Assembly (NCBI RefSeq): GCF_900142605.1
Contig: NZ_FRBL01000012.1
Location: 124,001 to 188,000 of the forward strand
Reading direction: 5' to 3'
DNA: 64,000 bases
Origin: Chitinophaga jiangningensis
GTDB taxonomy: Bacteria; Bacteroidota; Bacteroidia; Chitinophagales; Chitinophagaceae
Position numbers and translations under genes: made by a program. This document shows, piece after piece, positions 1 through 8,955 of the stretch. Position 1 is the stretch's first letter. Each line of letters starts with the position of its first letter. The notes under the pieces are model-generated. The model was not told the origin of the DNA. It worked only from the letters and a program-made list of their open reading frames with translations, and made no database searches.

Positions 1-689
1 CGGCGGAGTGGTTGTATAACATGACTAAAGAAAGTCCGCTTACAAAAAACAAACCCCTCTATCATATTCCGAACCCCATAGATACCGATCAATACCAGCC
101 GCAGGATAAACAGGCTGCCAGGGCTGCTTTGGGGCTCACAGAAAATTTTCCCGTTATCAGCTTTGTATCGGAGAGGCTTTTTGCCAGTGAGTTTAAGGGC
201 GGCAAAGAATTGTTACAGGTACTAGCGCTGTTAGACGAGCAGCTGGACCGCGATGTATACCTGCTGATGATCGGGAAGGACAGGCTGCCGGTGGAATACA
301 GGCACCTGAAAGGTGTGTACACCGGCTATGTGAGCGGGGTAGATAGGATGATGCAGTGCTATAGTGCCAGCGACCTTTTCATCTACCCAACAAAAGCGGA
401 TACCCTGCCGAATGTATTGATAGAGGCGGGCAGTTGTGCCACCCCCTGTATTACCTTTGATGTAGGAGGCTGCGCTGAAATTGTGGCGGACGGGCAATCG
501 GGCTATGTGATTCCTCCTGGTGATTACAGGCATTTTGCCGCTGCAGTGCTGGATTTACTGGCAGATGGAGAGAAGCGTGCACGATTTTCTGCCCAGGCAA
601 GAACATATATTATCAATCATTTTGGAATGGAAACGATCGCAGCACAGTACTATCAATTGTTTAGTGCGGTAGCGCGGCATCATAAATAG
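1..689 (+). CDS. Glycosyltransferase family 4 (GT-B), 5' end cut by the window
   Basis: This is the C-terminal part of a GT-B glycosyltransferase that moves sugars from activated donors to a glycan or lipid acceptor on the cytoplasmic side. The frame is already open at base 3 and reads AEWLYNM..., followed by a typical IPNPIDT linker into the second Rossmann domain. The TTG at 12 is therefore not the start; the real start lies left of the window. The donor-binding region is visible as IEAGSCATPCITFDVGGCAEIV, an EX7E-type motif. The next glycosyltransferase starts 7 bp after the stop, so the two are probably co-transcribed in a surface-polysaccharide cluster. Donor and acceptor cannot be told from the sequence. 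Confidence 0.9.
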   Translation, partial: AEWLYNMTKESPLTKNKPLYHIPNPIDTDQYQPQDKQAARAALGLTENFPVISFVSERLFASEFKGGKELLQVLALLDEQLDRDVYLLMIGKDRLPVEYRHLKGVYTGYVSGVDRMMQCYSASDLFIYPTKADTLPNVLIEAGSCATPCITFDVGGCAEIVADGQSGYVIPPGDYRHFAAAVLDLLADGEKRARFSAQARTYIINHFGMETIAAQYYQLFSAVARHHK

Positions 690-696
690 AAAAACA

Positions 697-1455
697 GTGG
701 CTACAAATACAACGAATCCGGTTATCAGTATCATAACAGTTTGTTATAATGCAGAAAAGCATATTGAGAAAACGATCCAGAGTGTGTTATCTCAAACTTA
801 TCCGCATATTGAATTCATCATTGTGGATGGTGCGTCTAAAGATGGTACCATGGCGGTGGTGGAGAGGTACCGTGATCGTATTGCTACCGTGATATCAGAA
901 AAGGACAAGGGGCTGTATGATGCCATGAATAAGGGTTTGCAGGCGGCCACCGGTGATTACGTGTATTTTTTGAATGCCGATGACCTGTTGCACGACAATG
1001 AGGTGCTTACCAGGGTATTTGCTACCTGTGCGGATGCGGATGTATATTATGGAGAAGCCATGTTTCTCACGGAAGAGGGCAAGCCTTTGGGACTGAGGTC
1101 GCAGCAAACGCCGCACCAGGTGCCGGAGCAGCTTACCTGGAAAAGCCTGCAACATGGGATGGTGGTATCACACCAGGCCTTTATTGTGAAGCGCGGCATG
1201 AGCCCGCTGTACGACCTCCAATACAAGGTATGTGCAGATATTGACTGGATGATACAGGTATTAAAACAAGCTAAAACCTGTTGTAATACGCACCTGGTAA
1301 TAGCCGGATTCAGGGTGGGGGGCACTTCCAAGCAGCGGCAGCGCCTGGCCTGGAAGGAGCGCTATAAAATCCTGGATCATTATTATGGCAAGGTGACCAA
1401 TTTCCTCCATCACCTGTATATTGTAGCCCGGTATATTGTTAAGAAAAAGTATTAA
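697..1455 (+). CDS. Glycosyltransferase family 2
   Basis: A 252-residue GT-A fold inverting glycosyltransferase, probably adding one sugar to a surface polysaccharide repeat unit. The N-terminus has the classic GT2 pattern: ISIITVCYN, then QSVLSQTYPHIEFIIVDGASKDGT, then a FLNADD metal/donor motif near residue 95. The family resembles WcaA-like enzymes of exopolysaccharide clusters. The start is a GTG 7 bp behind the preceding GT4 stop, and no better start is visible. The stop overlaps the convergent flippase stop by 4 bp, so the two transcription units meet here without a spacer. Substrate unknown. Confidence 0.9.
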   Translation: MATNTTNPVISIITVCYNAEKHIEKTIQSVLSQTYPHIEFIIVDGASKDGTMAVVERYRDRIATVISEKDKGLYDAMNKGLQAATGDYVYFLNADDLLHDNEVLTRVFATCADADVYYGEAMFLTEEGKPLGLRSQQTPHQVPEQLTWKSLQHGMVVSHQAFIVKRGMSPLYDLQYKVCADIDWMIQVLKQAKTCCNTHLVIAGFRVGGTSKQRQRLAWKERYKILDHYYGKVTNFLHHLYIVARYIVKKKY

Positions 1456-2954
1456 GACTTCTTCCTGATCTTTTCATATACCATTGTCCACATACCATTA
1501 ATATCTTCCGATAGTTTCAAACCTATTACAGCCGGTACATAGAGCACTACAAATACGATGCTTCTGATGATGGTATCTGCGTACAGGTTCCATGCAAATG
1601 GGATTTGCAGCGTAATGCCTATGCAGGCTGCGCCCAGCAGCAGGGTGATACCTGTTTTATAACTCAGTGGCTGCATTCCGAATTTAATCCAGATAAATGC
1701 GAAGCGGACCAGATTGTTGAGTGAAACACCGATTAGTGTGGCGTATGCGGCGCCAACTATACCCATTTTTTTCTGCAGGATATAGGTCAGTACAATCGAC
1801 ACTAATACAAAGGAAATAGCACTGATAAAATCAAACCGCCAGAAGTTGGAGGTTTGGATAACAATGTTATTCACGCCTGTAACCAGGTCAATCAGTTTGG
1901 CGATGCAGAGCACCAGGATAATTTGAGGTATGATTGACTGCTGCTGCGGATTCAGGAAGTGATTGAGGAATAGCACCAGGTTATGCTGGCTGCACCAGAT
2001 AACACCAAATATTCCGAGACCCAGTATAATAAGGGTGATAGAGCTTTTGGAATAAAGAGATTGGATTTTACTCATATCCCTGTCTTTCCAGGCTTGTGAA
2101 AGTATAGGAGTGGTGATGGAATACATGCTTCGTTGTGGCACCTCTATCAGGCTGGCTACGAAAGTGGCGATACTATAAACGCCTGCTGCTTCAAGGCCTA
2201 TCACACTGGACATGATAAGCAGGTCGTTTGTACGTGCGATCAGGGAAAATACGTTCGCTGAAAATACATATCCGCTGAAAATGAGGATCCGCTTGCTCAT
2301 GCGCCGGGTAACGCTGCTGAGCTGAGGTACGGTTTTCAGTTCTTTGGTTCTGTAGATGACCCACCAGAGCAGTACGGCGATTAACGCGTAGGGCAGGCAG
2401 AACAACCACATGAAAGTGCTGAAACTGAAGCTGCCTACCGCATAGATGATTAGTATCACGGTGGTGGCTACACGCAGCAGGTTTTCCTTCAGGAAGTTAG
2501 AAGCGATGGTTTTTTTTAGTCCCCAGGCAAAAGCTTCGAGGAGATTGAAAACCATGATAAAGAAAGTGAGCGGATATACGATATAGAAGTAGTCAACAAA
2601 CAACATGGAGTTGCCGCTGAACTTCTGAATTATTAGTCCTTTGAACAACCAGGCGAATACGAGGAATAGCAGAAAGCCTATTGCTGCTACTATGCTGGTG
2701 ATAAACGGAAGGTCATTATTTTTCCTGGTTAGATAATCCTTATAAAAGGGGAAGAATTTATTAATGGCAGGAACGGCGCCCAGTGATGCAACCGTGGCCA
2801 TCAGGGTGGCTACATCGATGAGTACACCTTTTAGGCCATATTGCTCAGCATTGAGAAGACGGGGAAACAGTACCAATTGATTAAATGCACCAAATGCAAA
2901 ACCAATATAAATGGAGATGGATGAATATAAACTCTGTTTTCTGACAATGCCCAT
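1452..2954 (-). CDS. Oligosaccharide flippase (Wzx/MATE-like)
   Basis: A 500-residue polytopic inner-membrane protein with about 12-14 hydrophobic segments. It starts KQSLYSSISIYIGFAFGAFNQLVLFPRLL, the usual opening of polysaccharide-biosynthesis flippases (MOP superfamily), which move lipid-linked oligosaccharide units across the inner membrane. The setting next to GT4 and GT2 genes fits. The assignment rests on topology and N-terminal pattern, because flippases are poorly conserved. The ATG start at 2954 has a TATCTTTG -7 element about 28 bp upstream. Confidence 0.88.
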   Translation of the reverse strand: MGIVRKQSLYSSISIYIGFAFGAFNQLVLFPRLLNAEQYGLKGVLIDVATLMATVASLGAVPAINKFFPFYKDYLTRKNNDLPFITSIVAAIGFLLFLVFAWLFKGLIIQKFSGNSMLFVDYFYIVYPLTFFIMVFNLLEAFAWGLKKTIASNFLKENLLRVATTVILIIYAVGSFSFSTFMWLFCLPYALIAVLLWWVIYRTKELKTVPQLSSVTRRMSKRILIFSGYVFSANVFSLIARTNDLLIMSSVIGLEAAGVYSIATFVASLIEVPQRSMYSITTPILSQAWKDRDMSKIQSLYSKSSITLIILGLGIFGVIWCSQHNLVLFLNHFLNPQQQSIIPQIILVLCIAKLIDLVTGVNNIVIQTSNFWRFDFISAISFVLVSIVLTYILQKKMGIVGAAYATLIGVSLNNLVRFAFIWIKFGMQPLSYKTGITLLLGAACIGITLQIPFAWNLYADTIIRSIVFVVLYVPAVIGLKLSEDINGMWTMVYEKIRKKS

Positions 2955-2981
2955 TTAAAAGTCTGTGTTTATCGATTCGGG

Positions 2982-2989
2982 CAAAGATA
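2982..2989 (-). promoter_or_regulatory. Putative -7 element for the flippase gene
   Basis: On the minus strand the octamer reads TATCTTTG, matching the Bacteroidota -7 consensus TAnnTTTG, 28 bp before the flippase ATG. No TTTG is seen at the expected -33 position, so only the -7 half is supported. Confidence 0.4.
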
Positions 2990-3182
2990 AGCAGCCCCGG
3001 TGAAATTATAGGTAAGCCGGAACTGATTTGCGCTGGTTAAGGGTATTATTTTTGTCCAGATGGTATTTTTTTATAATTTCGTCGGATGTAGTATAGGCTG
3101 CGGAATCGGCGGTTATGATCGATTCAGGTACTGATATTACAGGAGTTCAGGCGTTTTACATAACTCTCTTATTAACCACACA

Positions 3183-3944
3183 ATGATAAAAAACTTCCTG
3201 ATAAGGAATAGTGTTGCGCTCTTTAATAAAAAATTAAGGAAGCAACCACTTCAACCATATCCGCTGACTTTTTGGGAAAACCGCAGGGCGCAGTTGAGTA
3301 AATACGCTGTGTTGCCGGATATTTTAAGGCCTTCCATGAGAACGTTGAAAACCGCTGGCGATGCCATTCCGATTCCGGAACTGCGTGGTTTTTTTGACGG
3401 CAGGGTATTGGGCGAATGGACGCTGGATGCTGACTCCATGCTGTTTTTGTGGCAGCGCCTTCAGGTGGAGAAACCAAAGGTGATTGTGGAATGTGGCTCC
3501 GGTGTAAGTACGTTGTTGTTTGCAAAGTACCTGTCCTTGTATCAGCCGGATGGTATATTATTAAGCCTCGAACAAAGCGCGGAAGAAACCAAAGTGGCAC
3601 AGGATAGGTTGGAGAAGCATGGTTTAGCCAGGTTTGTAAAGATGTATCATGCGCCAATGATCAGCGCTGAGAGGGGGTATAACCTGAGCGGGGTAGAAAC
3701 CTGGCCGGGAATGCAGCGGTTCGACTGGATACTGGTAGATGGTCCTGCGGGGACTGACCTGGTAAGATACTACACCATTGAAGACTTGCAAAAGCTCGCT
3801 AATCCGGGCGCACGCTGGTTCCTGGATGATAGTTTCCGCGATAATGAAATTGAAGTGCTGAAGAAATGGGCGGCATTGCCTGGTGTGCAGGTAGAAGGTA
3901 TTTACCCGATTGGTAAAGGGTTGAGTACCGGCACGATTAACTAG
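3183..3944 (+). CDS. Class I SAM-dependent methyltransferase-like protein
   Basis: A 253-residue soluble protein. The stretch VIVECGSGVSTLLFAKYL (residues about 100-117) is motif I of Rossmann-fold methyltransferases. LLSLEQS (motif II, acidic residue for the ribose), FDWILVDGPAG (motif IV) and a later WFLDDS follow in the expected order. It probably methylates a sugar or a small molecule; its position beside polysaccharide genes suggests glycan modification, but this is inference. It has its own leader of about 200 bp and ends in a strong bidirectional terminator shared with yfhO. Confidence 0.75.
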   Translation: MIKNFLIRNSVALFNKKLRKQPLQPYPLTFWENRRAQLSKYAVLPDILRPSMRTLKTAGDAIPIPELRGFFDGRVLGEWTLDADSMLFLWQRLQVEKPKVIVECGSGVSTLLFAKYLSLYQPDGILLSLEQSAEETKVAQDRLEKHGLARFVKMYHAPMISAERGYNLSGVETWPGMQRFDWILVDGPAGTDLVRYYTIEDLQKLANPGARWFLDDSFRDNEIEVLKKWAALPGVQVEGIYPIGKGLSTGTIN

Positions 3945-3960
3945 CATTAAGTCTTTATAT

Positions 3961-4003
3961 AAAAGCGAAGGGAGTTTCCATTTTGGAAACTCCCTTCGCT
4001 TTT
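3961..4003. terminator. Bidirectional rho-independent terminator
   Basis: A perfect 20-bp inverted repeat (arms 3961-3980 and 3984-4003) with a TTT loop, A-rich on one side and T-rich on the other. It lies between the convergent methyltransferase and YfhO genes and can serve both. Confidence 0.93.
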
Positions 4004-4016
4004 ATTGTGAGCAGGG

Positions 4017-6563
4017 TTATTTACCTGCCTGCGTTTGTTTCTTGTCGACCAGTGCCTGTGCCACAAAGCCGCCAATCACCAGCAGGATCACCAGGAAGGA
4101 GGAGATGCCGGCAATTTTTACACCTTTGAAGTAGGTAGGCGGAGCAAATTTCATTTCGATTTTATGCTGACCGGCAGGGATTTTCAGGCCGCGCAAACCA
4201 TAGTTGGTGCGGATGATATCTGTTTCCTTGCCATCGATATAAGCATACCAGCCGGCAGGGTAGTAGATGTCGGAGAACACTGCAAATCCTTCCTGGCTGT
4301 TGCTGGAAGCGTATTCCAGGTTATTCAGGCCGTATTTGGTGAGCTTAATGCTGGCTGCCGAATCAGCCACTGGCTGGAATGCGCCGCCCAGTTTAGGCTG
4401 GAAGCGTTTATCAATCACCGCGCTGTCTTTCACATCGAGGGATTGCAGGGTGGTCATTTCGCTGTTGGCATCCGGTGCATATACGATACCTTTTACAAAC
4501 CATGCGTTGCCGTAGGCATCCGGGTTGCGCTGTGGTACCAGTTGATTATTCTGACCAGGGTAGATCAGGTATTTGGTATTGAGCATATTCAGGATGCGCA
4601 TATCCTGGGCCGTAGGTTTACCGGACGCAATGTGCTGGTAAGCTGGCACCAGCAGGTGATCCAGCATATCCTGGTAGATCCAGAGTTTCGCAGGACTGTA
4701 ACCGCCGATGTTCTTATGGAAGTAAGAAGGAGCGGCATTGTCCAGCGGTGCGGTGAGGTTCCAAACGCGGTAGTATGGATCAGGATCTTTTTTGATTTCA
4801 AGGTCAGCGGCGCTTGGTTGTAACTCGGCCATAAAGGTGGATTCGTCTACAAAGCTGTCGCCGTTGAGGTATTTTTTATCCTGCTGCCAGAGGTCGATGG
4901 TGATGGCACCGATGAGCACAACGGCCAGTACTGTTACCTTGATTTTGCTCTTCAGGTAAGCCCAGAGTGCCCCTGCGGCGATGAGGATAAACACCAGGGA
5001 GCGGAAGGAATCTTTCATGATCAGGGCTGCCCTGTCTTTTTCCAGGCCTCTGATGATGGAGCGTGCGTTTTCTTCCCCACCAAAGTATTGGGTAAAGCTG
5101 GTGAGCAGTTGTGCATCGTGGTGGCTGGTCATGCTCATCATGGAGCTGCCTGCGATACCGAATACTACGATTACACCGGCGGTGGCGAGTGTGCCGTATT
5201 GCAGTTTCTTAAGCAATACCGGAGTAGACAGTGTACCGGATACTATTTCCTGCAATGCCAGTATGGCCATCACTACAAAGGAGAAGGATGGTATGATCAG
5301 CGCCATGGCAGGAGCGCGGAATTTATTGTAGTAGGGCAGGTGGTAGAACAGAAATTCGTTGATAACCATGAAGTGGTTACCCCAGGAGAGGATAAAGCCT
5401 ATGATGGTGATAGGTATCAGCCACCACATGTGCCAGCTGCGTACGATTAGGAAGGAGATCATTACCAGGAGGCAGATGATTGCGCCTACGTAAACCGGAC
5501 CGGAGGTACCTTTGGGCTGATCGCCATGGTACATGGGGAAAGGTGCCTGTTGCAGGATTTGTTCTGCCTGCGCTTCCGGCGCACCGATTTTCACGAGTGC
5601 TTCGTAGGTGTTGGAGCCGGGGCCTGGGCGGGCACTGGAAGAGTTACCGGCATAGCCAGGGATGAGGAAGGTGAAGGATTCACCTACGCCATAGCTCCAG
5701 TCGTATGCGTAGTCGATATCCAGGCCGGTAGATTTAGTATCTTTTTTAGTGGTGCCTGATTCTTCAGGAGAATGAATGGTTAATTCGGATTTACTGCCGC
5801 GCATGGTATAATCGGTATACTCATGTGTGATCAGCAATGAATTCATATTTGGCAGGACGCTGATGATGCCCATGGCTACCAGGATGGCAGATGCCTTGAA
5901 GAAGCCGGGGAGGTCCTGTTGTTTTTTTGCGTAGATAAATGCGGCGATGGCCAGTACCAGGATGCAGATCAGTGCGTAATAGATTACCTGCAGGTGGTTA
6001 TTGTAAATAAAGAGGGAGGTGGCCAGCAGGGTGAGTGCCGCACCGCTGAGGTAGCGCTTTTTATAGGTGAGCAATATCCCTGCAAACACAGCCGGCATCA
6101 GTGCGATATCGTACATCTTGGTGATGTGGCCTACGTCGATGATGATCACGTTATAGGTACAGAAGGCGAAGGCGATGGCCCCGGCTATTCTGATCCAGTA
6201 TTTAATATCTAACACACATGCCAGTACGTACATACACAGCATGGCCAGGAAGAGCATGTTGATAGGGTCCGGCAAAAAAAGGCATACGGCTCTGTTGAGT
6301 ACCGAAATTTTATTCGGGTTAGGGCCGGTGTATACCACATAGGTGGGCATACCGCCGAACATGCTGTTGGACCACAGAGGAACGTCGCCAGTTTGCTGAT
6401 AGTAGTCTTTTGCTTCTTTGGCCATTCCCTGCACGTTCATCATGTCGGACTGGTTTACCACTTTCCCTTCGAGGACGGGAGCGCAGTAAACGGTAGCCAG
6501 GATCAGGAAGATCCCGATTGCTGCCAGATGTGGAAGTATGGCTTTTAGCCAGTTTTGCTTCAT
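4017..6563 (-). CDS. YfhO family membrane protein (GT-C-like)
   Basis: An 848-residue multi-spanning inner-membrane protein of the bacterial YfhO family. Members are thought to act as GT-C glycosyltransferases in cell-surface glycosylation. The N-terminus has a first membrane helix and then a periplasmic loop with NQSDMMNVQGMAKEA and PLWSNSMFGGMPTY, typical of Bacteroidota members. Many hydrophobic helices follow up to about residue 540, then a large soluble C-terminal part (PADGWYAYIDGKE-like segment, AGQHKIEMKFAP), and one last helix with a Lys-rich tail. Monocistronic. Acceptor unknown. Confidence 0.85.
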   Translation of the reverse strand: MKQNWLKAILPHLAAIGIFLILATVYCAPVLEGKVVNQSDMMNVQGMAKEAKDYYQQTGDVPLWSNSMFGGMPTYVVYTGPNPNKISVLNRAVCLFLPDPINMLFLAMLCMYVLACVLDIKYWIRIAGAIAFAFCTYNVIIIDVGHITKMYDIALMPAVFAGILLTYKKRYLSGAALTLLATSLFIYNNHLQVIYYALICILVLAIAAFIYAKKQQDLPGFFKASAILVAMGIISVLPNMNSLLITHEYTDYTMRGSKSELTIHSPEESGTTKKDTKSTGLDIDYAYDWSYGVGESFTFLIPGYAGNSSSARPGPGSNTYEALVKIGAPEAQAEQILQQAPFPMYHGDQPKGTSGPVYVGAIICLLVMISFLIVRSWHMWWLIPITIIGFILSWGNHFMVINEFLFYHLPYYNKFRAPAMALIIPSFSFVVMAILALQEIVSGTLSTPVLLKKLQYGTLATAGVIVVFGIAGSSMMSMTSHHDAQLLTSFTQYFGGEENARSIIRGLEKDRAALIMKDSFRSLVFILIAAGALWAYLKSKIKVTVLAVVLIGAITIDLWQQDKKYLNGDSFVDESTFMAELQPSAADLEIKKDPDPYYRVWNLTAPLDNAAPSYFHKNIGGYSPAKLWIYQDMLDHLLVPAYQHIASGKPTAQDMRILNMLNTKYLIYPGQNNQLVPQRNPDAYGNAWFVKGIVYAPDANSEMTTLQSLDVKDSAVIDKRFQPKLGGAFQPVADSAASIKLTKYGLNNLEYASSNSQEGFAVFSDIYYPAGWYAYIDGKETDIIRTNYGLRGLKIPAGQHKIEMKFAPPTYFKGVKIAGISSFLVILLVIGGFVAQALVDKKQTQAGK

Positions 6564-6592
6564 CGGATATTTTGAATTTAGTTTTAAAGAAA

Positions 6593-6600
6593 CAAAAATA
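6593..6600 (-). promoter_or_regulatory. Putative -7 element for yfhO
   Basis: The minus strand reads TATTTTTG, a match to TAnnTTTG, 30 bp before the YfhO ATG. A TTG (minus strand, 6622-6624) lies 21 bp further up, slightly longer than the ideal spacing. Confidence 0.45.
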
Positions 6601-6625
6601 ACTGTAATTTATCCGAAATTTCAAT

Positions 6626-6907
6626 ATGCGCCTGATACGTTTTCTGTTAAAATTTGTGTTTATCTGTAATCTGTGCTTTATTATCGGTGAAATACTACGT
6701 ATTACTGCGTATAACCATAACTGGGATGGTTTGGTAAAACATGTGCTGGTGCTAGGGGTGGGGATTGCTTTTCCAACGAACTTTTTACTGAGTATAATAG
6801 TTGGAGTTTTGTTGCTGATTCGAAAAATTGAGTGGAAATCACTCCCGCCGTGGGTATATTTGTCAAATCTTGCAATACTTATAGTTCAACTCATAGTTTC
6901 ATTCTGA
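6626..6907 (+). CDS. Small membrane protein of unknown function, coupled to the transporter gene
   Basis: A 93-residue hydrophobic protein with roughly three predicted membrane segments: residues about 4-22, 38-63 and 73-92. The motif KIEWKSLPPWVYLSNLAIL joins the last two. I do not recognise a family. Its TGA overlaps the ATG of the following transporter (TGATG at 6905-6909), which implies translational coupling. A role as an accessory subunit or assembly partner of that transporter is possible but unproven. Confidence 0.7.
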   Translation: MRLIRFLLKFVFICNLCFIIGEILRITAYNHNWDGLVKHVLVLGVGIAFPTNFLLSIIVGVLLLIRKIEWKSLPPWVYLSNLAILIVQLIVSF

Positions 6908-7704
6908 TGATCAAGAAGATATTGGATGATAAGCCTACGAAGCTATTCATCGGATTTGCCTGTTTTTTTGTTGCCAATGCTTTACTGGCAGAATGTATCG
7001 GCGGTAAGCTTTTCTCACTGGAAAAGTTGCTGGGATTACCGGTCCATGAATTTACCATTTTCGGGCAGAGTGGTTTATCAGTAACGCTCACTGCGGGTGT
7101 GCTACTGTGGCCGCTGGAGTTTGTGATGACGGACATCGTCAATGAGTATTACGGTCCTAAGGCGGTGAAGCGCATTTCCTATACTGCGGTGATATTGATA
7201 TCTTATGCTTTCCTAATGTTCCTGGTAGCGATGAAGGTACCGGCATCTGATTTCTGGAAGGGGAGTCATCAGGCGGAAGGTATTCCTGATATGCAGGTAG
7301 CGTTTGAAAGTATTTTCGGGCAGGGCATGTGGATTATTCTTGGTAGCCTGACGGCCTTCCTGGTAAGCCAGATTGTGGATGTGATGGTATTTCACAAGAT
7401 AAAAAAGCGTACCGGCGAAAAGCATGTATGGTTGCGTGCGACCGGTTCCACACTGGTGTCGCAGCTGGTGGACAGCTTTATAGTGCTCTACATTGCCTTT
7501 AAGCTGGGCCAGGGATGGAGCTGGCAGCTGGTACTGGCCATTTGCGTAGTAAACTATACCTACAAAGCCGTAGTGGCGATAGCGTTAACTCCGTTGATTT
7601 ATTTCCTGGAGCACCGGATTAATAAGTACCTGGGTGCTGAAACCACCGCACGGATGAAGGCGGAAGCGATGGGCAAGGAATATGTGCCTGTGGTGAATGA
7701 TTGA
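6907..7704 (+). CDS. Queuosine-precursor transporter (YhhQ/VUT, DUF165 family)
   Basis: A 265-residue inner-membrane protein with about six helices. LLWPLEFVMTDIVNEYYGPKAVKR is the hallmark of the YhhQ/VUT family, which imports 7-deazaguanine precursors such as preQ0/preQ1 for queuosine tRNA modification. A longer reading begins at 6832, but that start lies inside the small upstream gene. The ATG at 6907 overlaps the preceding stop (TGATG) and gives the usual family N-terminus, so I chose it. No queuosine genes are nearby. Known transporters of the family are shorter (about 220 residues); the extra length is at both ends. Confidence 0.85.
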   Translation: MIKKILDDKPTKLFIGFACFFVANALLAECIGGKLFSLEKLLGLPVHEFTIFGQSGLSVTLTAGVLLWPLEFVMTDIVNEYYGPKAVKRISYTAVILISYAFLMFLVAMKVPASDFWKGSHQAEGIPDMQVAFESIFGQGMWIILGSLTAFLVSQIVDVMVFHKIKKRTGEKHVWLRATGSTLVSQLVDSFIVLYIAFKLGQGWSWQLVLAICVVNYTYKAVVAIALTPLIYFLEHRINKYLGAETTARMKAEAMGKEYVPVVND

Positions 7705-7725
7705 GTTTTTAATTTTAATATACCT

Positions 7726-8439
7726 ATGCTACAAAAAGTTTTATCCACTTGTGTGGTAACCTGTGCAATGGCGGTGAGTGCGCATGCGCAAGCCAAGTTT
7801 AATCTTGTAAATCTTGAAAATCTGCGTATGGATACGGCCATGGTTGCACCGGTACCCATGGGAATTCAATTTACTTCCGCTACATCTCCACAGCAGGCCG
7901 CACATCAGGCTACCGGATATGTAGGCTTACATCGCAGGAATTATATGACGAAGGCTTTTTCAGGCGATGATATAAATGATGAAGTAGGTATCTGGATTAA
8001 AGGTTATTACCAGGGTGTGGGTAGCTCTATGCCGATATTTCTTGGCGGTAATAGTTATTTAAGTGAAGATGCAAAGATGATGATTGCACAGGATGGAAAG
8101 GTAGGTATTGGAACCACTAAACCATTGTCGCTATTATCAGTAAATGGTGAAATCACTGCCCAAAAGGTTCGTGTAACCGGTACCGGATGGGCGGACTTTG
8201 TATTTGCTCCTGATTATGCATTGCCATCGCTACAGGGACTGGCAGCTTTTATTAAGGAGCATCAACATCTCCCTGAAATACCTTCCGCTGCAACTGTGGA
8301 AAAAGAGGGGATTGAATTAGGAGAGATGAATAAGAAATTGTTACAGAAGATTGAAGAGTTAACGCTGTATATCATTCGCCAGGATCAGCAATTGGAGGAA
8401 GTGCAGGCGAGACTGAAAAAGCTGGAGGAAAAGAAATAA
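7726..8439 (+). CDS. Secreted surface protein with tail-fibre-like C-terminal module
   Basis: A 237-residue protein with a signal peptide (MLQKVLSTCVVTCAMAVSAHAQ). The middle has GKVGIGTTKPLSLLSVNGEI, a repeat type common in tail fibres and adhesins. It is followed by the conserved Bacteroidota block WADFVFAPDYALPSLQGL and HQHLPEIPSAATVEKEGIELGEMN, then a coiled coil to the C-terminus (residues about 195-237). This layout is usual at the end of much longer Bacteroidota surface proteins. Here it forms almost the whole protein. It resembles the scaffold of S74-type intramolecular chaperone fibres, but I see no S74 Ser/Lys catalytic pattern. Exported and probably trimeric through the coiled coil; function unknown. 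Confidence 0.75.
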   Translation: MLQKVLSTCVVTCAMAVSAHAQAKFNLVNLENLRMDTAMVAPVPMGIQFTSATSPQQAAHQATGYVGLHRRNYMTKAFSGDDINDEVGIWIKGYYQGVGSSMPIFLGGNSYLSEDAKMMIAQDGKVGIGTTKPLSLLSVNGEITAQKVRVTGTGWADFVFAPDYALPSLQGLAAFIKEHQHLPEIPSAATVEKEGIELGEMNKKLLQKIEELTLYIIRQDQQLEEVQARLKKLEEKK

Positions 8440-8446
8440 AATAAAA

Positions 8447-8476
8447 ACGGGCAATTATCACCAGATAATTGCCCGT
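8447..8476. terminator. Bidirectional terminator hairpin
   Basis: A 13-bp perfect inverted repeat (arms 8447-8459 and 8464-8476, loop ACCA) between the convergent surface-protein and Nudix genes. It is flanked by an A-rich stretch on the left and a T-containing stretch on the right. Confidence 0.85.
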
Positions 8477-8491
8477 AATATTTTGGTGCAT

Positions 8492-8944
8492 TTAATATTT
8501 CGCTTTCACCATATCAGCCACTACCTTATCAATCGGCAGCGACACAGCTTCCGCTGAAAAATCTTCCCAGTTGATCCAGCGTGCTCTTTCCATTTCGTCG
8601 GTACCTTCCGGCACTTCAAAATCAAACGGTTTGGTAATTACGGGGGCAATAAAGGGAGATGTAGGTGTTACCAGGTAATAAATGCTGATGATCTGGGTAA
8701 CGTTATCAAAAGCGGAGATCTGGAAGAAGTCGGTGGTATAGATATGCTCTACTACTTTCACATCCTGGCCCAGTTCTTCCTGCCATTCTCTTACCACGCA
8801 TTCCAGCGTACCTTCTCCGAATTCGAGGCCGCCCCCCGGGAATTTAGTATAGTAGCCGCCTCTGATATATTCATCACTCACGAGCACTTGTTTCTGCTCA
8901 TTGATCATGATGCCATAAACTCTAACGTTGAAACCTGTATTCAT
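8492..8944 (-). CDS. Nudix hydrolase
   Basis: A 150-residue enzyme that hydrolyses a nucleoside diphosphate linked to another moiety. The Nudix box GX5EX7REUXEEXGU is intact at residues 38-60 (G38, E44, R52-E53, E56-E57, G59). The N-terminal NVRVYGIMINEQKQVLVSDE and the C-terminal ERARWINWEDF are typical of the superfamily. It follows corA by 11 bp and lies downstream of dapF, so it is probably the last gene of a three-gene operon. The substrate cannot be read from the box alone. Confidence 0.92.
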   Translation of the reverse strand: MNTGFNVRVYGIMINEQKQVLVSDEYIRGGYYTKFPGGGLEFGEGTLECVVREWQEELGQDVKVVEHIYTTDFFQISAFDNVTQIISIYYLVTPTSPFIAPVITKPFDFEVPEGTDEMERARWINWEDFSAEAVSLPIDKVVADMVKAKY

Positions 8945-8955
8945 AAATTAATTTA

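Noticed and set aside
4035..4823. A 262-codon open frame antisense to the YfhO gene
   Set aside because: No domain or start signal; YfhO is clear on the other strand.
7726..8439. Prophage tail-fibre gene
   Set aside because: It has a signal peptide, and there are no phage genes nearby. The module is common in Bacteroidota surface proteins.
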